Shown here: piece after piece, positions 9,118-18,084 of the stretch
Numbering within the stretch: position 1 is the first letter of the stretch
Layout of the letters: every line of letters begins with the position of its first letter
NCBI RefSeq assembly: GCF_023195775.1
Contig: NZ_CP096205.1
Coordinates: forward strand, 1,054,001-1,118,000
Direction of reading: 5' to 3'
DNA from: Flavobacterium azooxidireducens
Lineage (GTDB): Bacteria > Bacteroidota > Bacteroidia > Flavobacteriales > Flavobacteriaceae
Length of the DNA stretch: 64,000 nucleotides
Notes under the pieces: generated by a model
Databases searched by the model: none
What the model was told of the DNA's origin: nothing
Seen by the model: the letters and a program-made list of their open reading frames with translations, nothing else
Position numbers and translations under genes: made by a program

Positions 9118-9312
9118 TTTTTAGACAAAATAACAACATCTGCTCTTGATTGATTTGTATTTATTAAAATTTTAACGGTTGTAAGGTGTGATAAAAAAGT
9201 TCGTAGAATAAAATAGCTATTTCGTGAAAATAAAACCTGTTTTCAAGTAATGCATTAATTTCTGATAAGAATTGAAAGTAATATTGTCCTCTCAAATCTA
9301 AATTATATACTT

Positions 9313-12300
9313 ATGAAAACAAAATTATTATTACTAATGGGATTGATTTCTCATTTTTGTTTTGGACAAATTTCTAGTGCCAACTTAGTGGCTTATTACA
9401 ATTTTGAAAATTCAGGAGCAAACCAAATTAATTCCAATTTATATGGGTTAACTCCACAAAACACTAATGCAGGTGGTGTTCCCTCGTATACTGCAGATGG
9501 AATTTCGGGAAGTTGCGTGAATTTTAATGGTTCAAATACGCTCGTAAACGACGCTCAACTTGCTGATTATTTCGCTGCTCAATCGGATAAAAGTGTAACC
9601 ATTAGTTTTTGGATGAAGTCAGACTTTGTTCAAGATGGTTTAAAAACGTATGTAGAAGGCTTTGAAAGCATTGTAGTTCGCGGACGTGTTCCCAGCTTTA
9701 TAATTTCAAGAACATCCGGCAACTATCAGAGTGGTGCAGCAATTTATCCAGATCAAGAATTTTTCTTTGCAGATACCGACGTATGGAATCATATTGTTTA
9801 TATTTACAATGCTCCATCAAACAACTTAAAAGGATATATCAACAATGTTCTTTTTGTAAATATTCCATTAACAGGCAATGAACAAGCTCCATTTCAATAT
9901 ACCAATAAATTCCTTGTTGGAGCCGGCACCAATAGTGGTGATGTCAACTGGCCACAAAAAGCCTATTCTGGAAAAATAGATGAAATGTATGTTTTTTCAA
10001 GAGCAATTACTGCTTCTGAAGTTCAAAGCTTATACAATCTTCAAACACCACAATTTGATTGTCCATCAGGTTCTGTACTATTAACTAGTCAAGCAGAAGT
10101 AGATAGTTTTGTTAACCAATACCCTACTTGTACGACCATTGACGGTAATCTTACAATAAGTGGTCCATCGATCACAGATATTACTGGTTTAAATCAAATT
10201 ACTACCGTAAATGGAGCTCTTACCATCTCAAATACAACGATTTCAAATGGAAATATCTTCAATAATTTAACTCAAGTTTCCGGGAATATAACTATTCAAT
10301 CCAACAGCAATTTAACAACCTTGAGTGGTTTTAATGCACTAGTAAATACTGGTGATACGTTACAAATTGCCGATAATCAAAACATCACGAGCATTACGGG
10401 CTTTTCAAATTTAGTCACAGTTACGGGAAATTTATCTATTTTGAGTACAAGTACAACCCTTGCCACGACAAATATATCCGGATTTAGTAATGTACAATCA
10501 GTAGGTTATTTATTAATTAGAAGAACGCCACTTACTAATTTGAGTCAGCTTTCTAGTTTAACTACCATTTTACGAGGTTTGTCTATTGATAACAATCCAA
10601 ACTTAACATCAATTGCGTCATTATCTTCTGTTACAAATGCTGTAAATGGTAATGGTACAACTCCTTTTAGAATATTTGCAAATCCATTACTTACATCGCT
10701 TGATGGAATAAATTTTTCGAGCGTAACAAACTGTTTAGATGTTCAAATTTCGCAACTGCCATTGGTTACTTCTTTGCAACCTTTATCTGTTATTAATGGA
10801 CAAATTGGTGGATTAATTATTCAATTTAATACCGGACTAGTAAATTTAAATGGTTTAGAAGGAATAACAAACATAAATGGAAATGTAACCATTACTAATA
10901 ATGCTGCATTAGCAAATTTAAACGGTTTACAAAATATTACAACCATAACAGGAAGCTTAGGAATTGGGTCAAATGCGTTAATAACCCAATTACCCAACTG
11001 GAATTTAACACAAGTAAGATCTATTAGTTTGTCTAATAATGCTCAGTTATCTTCAATTACAACATTATCAGGTATAACAACTTTAAGTGCTCCTGCTTCT
11101 GGTTTGCCAACAGCACTTTCAATAACAAGTTGTCAAGCATTAACTTCGCTTAATGGATTGCAAAACTTAACAACGTTAAACAATGCGAATATAGGCTTAA
11201 CAGGCAATAATAGTTTAATTGATATTTCTGCACTTAATGGTTTAAATGTGAATTCAATTAACGGCCTAACAATTGTATCGAATACCAGTTTAAGTGCGTG
11301 TGGTGTTTCGTGGGTTTGTGGAAGATTAGCTTTAAATACTACAAATGTCTCTATAGATTCCAATGCAAATGGATGCTTTGATATTGCCCAAGTTCAAACT
11401 ACATGTAGTTCAAGCCCTTGTCCGGCAGGAAATGTAACATTAAACAGTCAATTAGATGTAGACACTTTTGTAGCGTTATATCCAAATTGCACTACTATTG
11501 ATGGAGATTTAACTATTTCGGGAACTTTTATAAATTCGTTAGTTGGCCTATCTAACTTAACCACAATAAATGGAAGTCTAAGAATTACAAATAATACTGC
11601 ATTATCAAGTTTAAACGGTTTAGAAAATATTACCGCAATAAACGGTGTACTAAATATATCTTTTAATACATTAATTACTCAGCTTCCTAATTGGAATTTG
11701 ACACAAGTAAACAGCATAGCAATTTCAACAAATACTAATTTAAACTCTATTGCATCGCTTACTGGTGTAACATCATTAACAACGGCAAATACAAGTGGTA
11801 GCATCATGGCACTAACTATTTTTGGATGTCCGGCACTCACATCGTTAAACGGATTACAAAATCTTTCATTTATAAACAATTTTGGTGTTTTTATTGCCTT
11901 TAACAATAATCTAACGGATATCTCAGCATTAAACAACCTCAACATAGCAAGTATTTCATCTATAAATGTAGAAAACAATAATTCACTTACAACCTGTAAT
12001 GTGCCTTGGATTTGTAATTTTCTGATTTCAAATGCAAGCAATGCATTGTTAAATAACAATGCGACTGGTTGCCAATCAAATGCAGTAGTTCAAGCAGCTT
12101 GTGAAGCTTTATCAACAACAGACTTTGAATTGGAATCCAGCTTAAAAATCTATCCAAATCCATTCAACAATCACATTTCAATTGCATTAGGTGGCGATTA
12201 TCAAAACGTAAAAACCACTTTGGTGGATGTAACCGGAAAACAATTTTATTCAAAAACGTTCACTGGAAATACTATTGAAATCAATCAACTAGATGCTCTT

Positions 12301-12372
12301 TCCGGCGGAATATATTTTGTAACGATTGAATTGGAAAACGGAACTTCATTAACCAAAAAAATAGTAAAATAA
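9313..12372 (+). CDS. T9SS-secreted LamG and leucine-rich-repeat-like surface protein
   Basis: A 1019-residue exported protein. A signal peptide (MKTKLLLLMGLISHFCFGQ) is followed by a LamG/concanavalin-like domain (about 25-245), then two related modules beginning at about residues 250 and 703. Each opens with CP[SA]G-V-L-S, -DVD-FV--YP-CTTIDG-LTISG and continues into irregular leucine-rich, receptor-L-like repeats (SLNGLENIT, ITTINGSL and similar). The last 75 residues (from LKIYPNPFNN to LTKKIVK) are a type A C-terminal sorting domain recognised by the type IX secretion system. A role in adhesion or glycan binding is inferred only. A terminator follows. Confidence 0.9.
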   Translation: MKTKLLLLMGLISHFCFGQISSANLVAYYNFENSGANQINSNLYGLTPQNTNAGGVPSYTADGISGSCVNFNGSNTLVNDAQLADYFAAQSDKSVTISFWMKSDFVQDGLKTYVEGFESIVVRGRVPSFIISRTSGNYQSGAAIYPDQEFFFADTDVWNHIVYIYNAPSNNLKGYINNVLFVNIPLTGNEQAPFQYTNKFLVGAGTNSGDVNWPQKAYSGKIDEMYVFSRAITASEVQSLYNLQTPQFDCPSGSVLLTSQAEVDSFVNQYPTCTTIDGNLTISGPSITDITGLNQITTVNGALTISNTTISNGNIFNNLTQVSGNITIQSNSNLTTLSGFNALVNTGDTLQIADNQNITSITGFSNLVTVTGNLSILSTSTTLATTNISGFSNVQSVGYLLIRRTPLTNLSQLSSLTTILRGLSIDNNPNLTSIASLSSVTNAVNGNGTTPFRIFANPLLTSLDGINFSSVTNCLDVQISQLPLVTSLQPLSVINGQIGGLIIQFNTGLVNLNGLEGITNINGNVTITNNAALANLNGLQNITTITGSLGIGSNALITQLPNWNLTQVRSISLSNNAQLSSITTLSGITTLSAPASGLPTALSITSCQALTSLNGLQNLTTLNNANIGLTGNNSLIDISALNGLNVNSINGLTIVSNTSLSACGVSWVCGRLALNTTNVSIDSNANGCFDIAQVQTTCSSSPCPAGNVTLNSQLDVDTFVALYPNCTTIDGDLTISGTFINSLVGLSNLTTINGSLRITNNTALSSLNGLENITAINGVLNISFNTLITQLPNWNLTQVNSIAISTNTNLNSIASLTGVTSLTTANTSGSIMALTIFGCPALTSLNGLQNLSFINNFGVFIAFNNNLTDISALNNLNIASISSINVENNNSLTTCNVPWICNFLISNASNALLNNNATGCQSNAVVQAACEALSTTDFELESSLKIYPNPFNNHISIALGGDYQNVKTTLVDVTGKQFYSKTFTGNTIEINQLDALSGGIYFVTIELENGTSLTKKIVK

Positions 12373-12388
12373 AGTACTAGTTTTTTCT

Positions 12389-12425
12389 AAAAGCCGGTAT
12401 TTGATCTGCCAAAACCGGCTTTTTA
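12389..12425 (+). terminator. Terminator after the T9SS LamG/LRR gene
   Basis: AAAAGCCGGT and ACCGGCTTTT form a 10-bp stem with a 15-base loop, ending in TTTTATT, 16 bases after the stop. Confidence 0.75.
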
Positions 12426-12437
12426 TTCCTTACTAAA

Positions 12438-12842
12438 ATGAAAAATTTTCACTCCATATTTCTTTTGATTGTTTTGGGAATGTTTATCTCTTGCAAAGAA
12501 AACTCTACAAAAGAGGAATCTCAAACCAAAAGTTTATTTGAAAAAGATTGGGATAATTTCAGAAATACTATCATCCAAAAAAAAGAATTTGATTGGAATT
12601 CCTTTGTTGAAATAGAAGGTCAATTGGGCGAAGATTACGCCTATTTATTTGAAAACGAGGAAGCCATCGAGCACTTAAAAAAAACAACTTATTCTGATTT
12701 GTATGATGCAATGTTGCTTAATGAACCCATCAAACAATTAACCATTGGCAAACTTGAAGAATTCACTCGTCCGGAAGGACATACTTTTTATTTTAAAGAA
12801 ACAGACAAAGGCTTAAAATTCATCGGATTTGAACCTTTATAA
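12438..12842 (+). CDS. Small predicted lipoprotein, unknown function
   Basis: A 134-residue protein with a lipoprotein signal peptide: MKNFHSIFLLIVLGMFISCK, with the lipid-attachment Cys at residue 19. The mature part is acidic with many aromatic residues (DWDNFRNTI, EFDWNSFVEIEG) and looks like a compact alpha/beta domain. I do not recognise the family. It sits 26 bases upstream of the next exported protein, suggesting joint expression. Confidence 0.75.
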   Translation: MKNFHSIFLLIVLGMFISCKENSTKEESQTKSLFEKDWDNFRNTIIQKKEFDWNSFVEIEGQLGEDYAYLFENEEAIEHLKKTTYSDLYDAMLLNEPIKQLTIGKLEEFTRPEGHTFYFKETDKGLKFIGFEPL

Positions 12843-12867
12843 AACAATAACCCCTAAAATTTATAAA

Positions 12868-13977
12868 ATGATTACAAAAACCAAAACCATTGCATTGCTA
12901 TTTATTGGCGTGTTTTTCTTGATTGGAAATCAAACTGCCGAGGCACAATTACTTAAAAAATTAAAAGATGCTGCACAAGGCAAAACAGAATCAACGAGCA
13001 ACTCAAAAGGAAGTTCTAAAATGATTGGTGAATCTGAAGTCTCCAATGATTTTGTTGTTGACGAATATGGCTTTAACGGAATTTATTACAGTCAAACCAA
13101 AAACGGAATTATCAAAACCAATATGCAATTTGAAATTTGTAAGGAAAAAAGCAAAGCCAAAGGTGCCGAAGATATGCCCGCTTGTATCGTCTTTAAACAC
13201 GAAATTCCTGAAACCAATTCTAAGATTTGGAAAGATTCAAATGCTGCTGATGGATATGGCATTCCGCAAAGCGTAGTGAATACAAAAAAATTATTTTTTC
13301 CAAGTAGAGGAATGTTTGGTGATATTTTATATATAGAACCTGGTGTGTTATTTATGTCGGCCAAAAACTATACCGGTATTATTGGGGGAACAGAACCCTT
13401 TATTAAGAAAGATGATTTTAATATCGAAGATTATGTAAACTCTGGAAGTTTTTTCGTGAAAAATAAAGAAGATTTAAAAAATTGGTCTAATTCAGTCGAA
13501 ATTCAAGATAAAGTAAAAAATAGATGGATTGAAACTATGGAGAATATTAACGCCATTTATGCAGAAGTTGATGGCAAGAAAAATGCCAACAACGAAATGC
13601 CATCTATTGGAAAATTAAATTCTAAATTTATTCAAGACCGAGCTTTAAAAACTTACAAAGAAAAGTATGACCCAATCAACAAAGGTTGGACACATAACTA
13701 TATGTATGTTCACGGAAATGAATGGGTAAATAAGAAAAAATATTTACCAAACGGACAATTGGTTGAATCACACAGAGAATTACACGTTGTGATTGTAAGA
13801 ACCAATCCGCAAGGGCAATGTAAAGCTGATTTAATGTACTATGTAGAAATCTTTGAAAACGGAAAATATGACGCTGCCAACGGAAAAGTCACAGGTCCAG
13901 TTTCCTATATTGGAATGCCTGGCGGTTATTTACCTTGCGAAAAAGCAACCGCTTTTAAATCGAAATTAGCGAAGTAA
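12868..13977 (+). CDS. Exported protein, unknown function
   Basis: A 369-residue protein. I place the start at the ATG at 12868, which gives a normal signal peptide (MITKTKTIALLFIGVFFLIG to EAQ); the frame is open to 12829, but that start would overlap the upstream gene and put 13 polar residues before the signal. The mature N-terminus is short, basic and helical (LLKKLKDAAQGK), followed by a Ser/Lys linker and a mixed domain containing KGWTHNYMYVHGNEWVNKKK and a late Cys-containing segment. I do not recognise the family; periplasmic or outer-membrane location is inferred from the signal only. Confidence 0.75.
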   Translation: MITKTKTIALLFIGVFFLIGNQTAEAQLLKKLKDAAQGKTESTSNSKGSSKMIGESEVSNDFVVDEYGFNGIYYSQTKNGIIKTNMQFEICKEKSKAKGAEDMPACIVFKHEIPETNSKIWKDSNAADGYGIPQSVVNTKKLFFPSRGMFGDILYIEPGVLFMSAKNYTGIIGGTEPFIKKDDFNIEDYVNSGSFFVKNKEDLKNWSNSVEIQDKVKNRWIETMENINAIYAEVDGKKNANNEMPSIGKLNSKFIQDRALKTYKEKYDPINKGWTHNYMYVHGNEWVNKKKYLPNGQLVESHRELHVVIVRTNPQGQCKADLMYYVEIFENGKYDAANGKVTGPVSYIGMPGGYLPCEKATAFKSKLAK

Positions 13978-13997
13978 AATAGTTTAGTTTTTTCATC

Positions 13998-14034
13998 AAA
14001 AAGAGTGCGTTATTAAATGATGCACTCTTTTTTT
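13998..14034. terminator. Bidirectional terminator between convergent genes
   Basis: AAAAAGAGTGC and GCACTCTTTTT form an 11-bp stem with T runs on both strands. The plus tail reaches into the stop codon of the LytTR gene, so both transcripts can end here. Confidence 0.75.
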
Positions 14035-14770
14035 ATAATTTATTTCGTTCAAATAAATCAAGTAATTGTTGCTTTTTATCTGTGGAAATCGATAACAAAT
14101 CGCCGTTGTCCATCACCACTGTTCCGCCATCTTGTTTCATGATTTTTTGAATACGATTGTAGTTAATCAAGTGACTTCGATGAATGCGAAGAAAACTGCC
14201 CATTTGTTCTAATCGTTCAAAATCGGCAATTTTTTTAGTTACCGTAATTTTCTTGTTATCGGTCGTAATAAAATGAGTGTAGGAACCATCCGCTTTGAGG
14301 TATAAAATATTTTCCAACAATAAAAATGTGAGTCCGTCTCCGGTTTGTAACGCTACTTTTTTGTGTTGTGTCTCTTCTAAATTTTCTTTTAAAACTTTAA
14401 TATTATTTGTTTTATTCCCTTTCACTTTGTTCAATGCTCGTTGCAAAGCTTCTAATCGAACCGGTTTCAAAATATAATCGGCGGCAGAAAGTTCAAATGC
14501 ATTTATGGCATATTCGCTATAAGCAGTGACAAAAACGACTTTGAAAATTAATTCACTTTCATCCAAAAACTTAAACAGTTCTAAACCGGAATAACCCGGC
14601 ATCGAAATATCTAAAAAAACCAAATCCGGTTGGTGTTTATGAATGGATTTCACAGCACCAGGAACATCAACACATTCGTCTAAAATAATGACTTCCGGAA
14701 AATTTTCTTCCAAAATTCCACGAAGTGCCAAACGGGCATTTTTTTCATCATCAACAATAATGACATTCAT
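14033..14770 (-). CDS. LytTR-family response regulator
   Basis: A 245-residue two-component regulator. The receiver domain (1-120) has the acidic pocket VDDE at 6-9, the phosphorylation site D54 in LVFLDISMPG, the conserved Thr in VTAYSEYA and Lys in LKPV. The LytTR DNA-binding domain (about 140-240) contains FLRIHRSHLINYNRI, the family signature. It lies 3 bases after the upstream histidine kinase on the same strand, so the two form one operon and almost certainly a cognate pair. Targets are unknown. Confidence 0.96.
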   Translation of the reverse strand: MNVIIVDDEKNARLALRGILEENFPEVIILDECVDVPGAVKSIHKHQPDLVFLDISMPGYSGLELFKFLDESELIFKVVFVTAYSEYAINAFELSAADYILKPVRLEALQRALNKVKGNKTNNIKVLKENLEETQHKKVALQTGDGLTFLLLENILYLKADGSYTHFITTDNKKITVTKKIADFERLEQMGSFLRIHRSHLINYNRIQKIMKQDGGTVVMDNGDLLSISTDKKQQLLDLFERNKL

Positions 14771-14773
14771 AAC

Positions 14774-17719
14774 TTATCGCTTTTTAACTGGTATTTTTAA
14801 AATCACTTTCGTTCCCAAAAAATCTTGTTTATTTTCTATATCTATAATTTCTATTGTAACGGGTAAATTACTCATTTTATTAATTAATTCAATACGATTG
14901 GAAATGGCTTTGGTGGCAAACGAATCATATTTTTTAATTTTTTGATTAATTTGTTCCGATTTTTTTCTGCCGATTCCATTATCTGTTATTTCAAATAACC
15001 AGTAGTTTTCATTTTCCTTTCTGATGACTATTTCTAATTTTTTTAATCCGTGTTTATGCATCAATCCGTGTTTAATGGCGTTTTCTACAAAAGGTTGAAT
15101 AATCAAAGAAGGAATGACAAACTCATTCAAATCTTCCTCTTCCGGTTTTTGAATAGTGTACTGAAAATCGTCTTTTTCAAATCGTGCTTTTTCTAATGAC
15201 ACATACAATTCTATGGCTTCCATTTCTTCTTGAATGGTAATTTCTTTCTTGTCGGAAATATCCAATGTTTTTCGCATCAAATCAGAAAAAGTTCCCAAAT
15301 AATCACTTGCTTTTGTTTTTTGATTAGAATAAATCAAACCTTGCACAGCATTTAATACATTGTACATAAAATGCGGATTCATCTGCGAACGCAAAGCAGT
15401 TAATTGCGAAAGAGCCAATTTTTCTTTAATTTCTTGCTTTTGTTTTATTCTTAAAATAGCATAACGAAAAATGAAATAAATAAGCAATAACAAACAAACC
15501 ACCATAAGCACCAAAAACCAAAGACTTTTCCAAAACGGTTTTAAAATGTTGAATGGAATGGTTTGAATGGGCGAATAAACATCACCTGATTTCACTCGTG
15601 CTTCAAACGTATAGTTGCCCGGTTGAAGTGCCAAAAAATTAACTTTCGTGTTGGCAGAAGATTGAGAATTCCAAGTTGTATCAATTTCTTTTATCCGAAA
15701 TTCATAATAATAATTTCCTAAACTTTTATAGTGAATGGTTTCAAAAGCAAATTCAATATTGTTTTGATTATGCTGAATTAAATTTACGTTTTGAACCAAT
15801 TCTTGATTGGCTTTTAAAGGCAAAAGTTTAAAATCGGGAACAATTTTAGTTTGAAAAAGTGATTTATCTGTAAAAATAACGGCTTCATTTGTAGCAAGCC
15901 AAAGTGATGTTTCATCCAAAAACATATCGTTCACAGAAATCCCTTTTAAACCTAAATTCAAACTTATATTTTTGGGTTTATCAGAATTTTTTGGTAAAAA
16001 ATCAATGCCATTATCCGTTAGAACCCAAACGCCGTTTTGATCTATACCAATGCGTTTGCAGTGATTACTTGATAATCCGTTTTGGATAGAAAAGTGATTA
16101 TCCACTTTTGTTTTTGTGATTTTCAACAAACCTTGTTGAGACGAAGCAATCCAAATAGAACCATTTCCATCCGGCAACATTCTTGACGCAACAATGGGTT
16201 TGTTTTCTTTGGTTTTAATTTCTGTTATTTTTTGATTTTGCTCATAGGCAAACAAACCATCACTAAAACCAATGTAGTAGATTTTATTTTGTTGGCAGTA
16301 ATAAACCGAGCGAGAACGTTTGTTTCTAAACACATACATCTCAAATGTATTATTGCCAAATTTGGTTATTTCTTTTGGAGATAATTGATTCGGAATAATC
16401 GGTTTTCCTATAAAATTCTTCGGAAAAAGTCCGGCGGAATTATAACTTGCCATCATAAAATTACCGGAATCATCTTCGGCAATATTTTTACCAAAATAAT
16501 CATCCACCAAAAATGTTTTTTTACGTTGATCAAAAACTCCAACAGACGAAATGATTTTATCTTCATATAAATAGAGATGCTCTACTTCCCTATCTTTTTT
16601 AGAGTCATAAACAAAAATTTGCTGATTGTTTTGGTCAAATTCAATAATTTTTCCGTTACTGCTTCCAACCAACGTATGATTATTTTTGTCGCGAATAATA
16701 CTCGTGAAATTGAGTTGCGTTTTTTGTGTTTCTAATTTTACATTGAGTTTTTGTAAGTTTTTGTATGGGATAAAATACAAGCCTTCGTCCAACGTGCTCA
16801 CCCAGAAACTTCCTTCTTTGTCGGCTACCACATCAGTGATGCGTTTTCCTCTTAAAAAACCATTTTCAACCGATTTTGAAGTGGTATTTAAAGAGTAAAT
16901 TCCGTCTGAAGTGCACAACCAAAAATCATCAGCCGTTGCACTCATTTTTATGAAATACGTATTTTTTGCCAACAAATCGGTGTTGAATTTTTGATTGGTT
17001 ACATCCCAAATACCGTTTGTGTTTCCTTTGATGTTATAAAATGTTTTGCCGTTAAAAACTTCAATTTCTTTCTGACCTTTTTCGGTTAGATAACTGGTAG
17101 TTTTTCCTTCTTTATCAATCACTAACATCTCCGTTAATGAAGCAACATATAGTTTTTGAAGAACTGAATTGTAATTTAAGGCTGTAAAAGTTCTATCACT
17201 ATCATTTAGTTTGAATTGATATATAATTTTTGGGTTTTTGCCTTTTCGAAGTAAAAAAAATTTCTTCTCCGTAAGCAACCAAAGTTGATTGTCAATGAGT
17301 TTATAATCGACTAAATTATTAGCTTCTTCCTCCAATATTTTTTTTGATGTTGGTTCAAGAATTAAAACCGAATCATCAAGATAAAACAATTGATTGGCAA
17401 AATTTTTGCACCAAATGTTTCCATTATCGTCTTCCTGAATGCTATTAACAGCCAACCCTAAATTTTCATTAAACGGATATTCTTTGAAACGAACACCGTC
17501 AAAAGAAATTAAACCTTTATCGGTTCCTAAATACAATAGACCGCTTTTAGCAACATAACAATCGTAAATAACTTGCGTTGGCAATCCTTCTAAAAAGGAA
17601 ATTTTTCGAACAAAAGGTTCTTGTGCAGATAAAATAGTAGTTGAAAGTAAACAAAACCACAAAATCGTTTTATAGAAGTGTTGAAAAAAACAGATTTTGA
17701 TGGAAGTAGCACTTTTCAC
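14774..17719 (-). CDS. Propeller-type sensor histidine kinase (LytS-like kinase domain)
   Basis: A 981-residue membrane sensor kinase. After a signal segment (CLLSTTILSAQ) come repeated beta-propeller blades of the two-component-regulator type (LYLGTDKGLISFDG, GSFWVSTLDEGLYFIPY), a Y_Y_Y domain around NYYYEFRIKEID, one transmembrane helix (LWFLVLMVVCLLLLIYFIF), a His_kinase domain with the phosphoacceptor H783 in SQMNPHFMYNVLNA, and an HATPase domain (FVENAIKHG, ITDNGIGR). In Bacteroidota such periplasmic propellers often sense oligosaccharides, but this one is not next to a polysaccharide utilisation locus. It is followed directly by its LytTR regulator. Confidence 0.95.
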   Translation of the reverse strand: MKSATSIKICFFQHFYKTILWFCLLSTTILSAQEPFVRKISFLEGLPTQVIYDCYVAKSGLLYLGTDKGLISFDGVRFKEYPFNENLGLAVNSIQEDDNGNIWCKNFANQLFYLDDSVLILEPTSKKILEEEANNLVDYKLIDNQLWLLTEKKFFLLRKGKNPKIIYQFKLNDSDRTFTALNYNSVLQKLYVASLTEMLVIDKEGKTTSYLTEKGQKEIEVFNGKTFYNIKGNTNGIWDVTNQKFNTDLLAKNTYFIKMSATADDFWLCTSDGIYSLNTTSKSVENGFLRGKRITDVVADKEGSFWVSTLDEGLYFIPYKNLQKLNVKLETQKTQLNFTSIIRDKNNHTLVGSSNGKIIEFDQNNQQIFVYDSKKDREVEHLYLYEDKIISSVGVFDQRKKTFLVDDYFGKNIAEDDSGNFMMASYNSAGLFPKNFIGKPIIPNQLSPKEITKFGNNTFEMYVFRNKRSRSVYYCQQNKIYYIGFSDGLFAYEQNQKITEIKTKENKPIVASRMLPDGNGSIWIASSQQGLLKITKTKVDNHFSIQNGLSSNHCKRIGIDQNGVWVLTDNGIDFLPKNSDKPKNISLNLGLKGISVNDMFLDETSLWLATNEAVIFTDKSLFQTKIVPDFKLLPLKANQELVQNVNLIQHNQNNIEFAFETIHYKSLGNYYYEFRIKEIDTTWNSQSSANTKVNFLALQPGNYTFEARVKSGDVYSPIQTIPFNILKPFWKSLWFLVLMVVCLLLLIYFIFRYAILRIKQKQEIKEKLALSQLTALRSQMNPHFMYNVLNAVQGLIYSNQKTKASDYLGTFSDLMRKTLDISDKKEITIQEEMEAIELYVSLEKARFEKDDFQYTIQKPEEEDLNEFVIPSLIIQPFVENAIKHGLMHKHGLKKLEIVIRKENENYWLFEITDNGIGRKKSEQINQKIKKYDSFATKAISNRIELINKMSNLPVTIEIIDIENKQDFLGTKVILKIPVKKR

Positions 17720-17806
17720 AAAGACAATTTAGTTTAAAAGTAAAAATAAGTTGTTTTTTGAAATGTTTTGCAGAATTTTTAAAAAAACAACTTATCAAAA
17801 GCTTTG

Positions 17807-17914
17807 CTAGTTTAACAACAAATGAAATCTATAAATTAGATTAATGGCATTTAATGTTAGTACGATTAAAATGGCTATCGACAACCATTTTACTTTAATG
17901 TCAATATTTTTCAT
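17807..17914 (-). CDS. Possible small single-pass membrane peptide
   Basis: ATG to TAG gives 35 residues. After a short basic start (MKNIDIKVKW) comes a 17-residue hydrophobic stretch (LSIAILIVLTLNAINLI), then a basic residue and a short hydrophobic tail ending HLLLN. Such a pattern fits a single transmembrane helix with a cytoplasmic basic N-terminus. AATTTTTG, a weak match to the -7 element, lies about 30 bases upstream. Nothing else supports it, and AT-rich intergenic DNA can yield such frames by chance. Confidence 0.35.
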   Translation of the reverse strand: MKNIDIKVKWLSIAILIVLTLNAINLIYRFHLLLN

Positions 17915-18056
17915 AGTACACGGTTTGGGAAGACAATACTACAAAAATTTAAGGAAGTTGTTTTTAGGATTTTATGAAATGAGTGTTTGAGTTTATGAAA
18001 TCTGCATTTTGTTTCATGAAAAAAATATTTTAGATTTTAGGTTTTAACTATATTCG

Positions 18057-18064
18057 TAACTTTG
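18057..18064 (+). promoter_or_regulatory. Predicted -7 promoter element of polA
   Basis: TAACTTTG matches TAnnTTTG perfectly and ends 20 bases before the polA ATG. TTTTAGG about 17 bases upstream is a weak -33 candidate. Confidence 0.5.
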
Positions 18065-18084
18065 AAAAATATAAATACAATAAA

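Larger units (their letters stand above)
17720..18084. other. 365-base intergenic region between the kinase and polA
   Basis: This divergent region holds the polA promoter at 18057-18064, a possible 35-codon reading frame at 17807-17914 (minus), and otherwise AT-rich sequence with no repeat or RNA gene that I can see. Confidence 0.5.
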
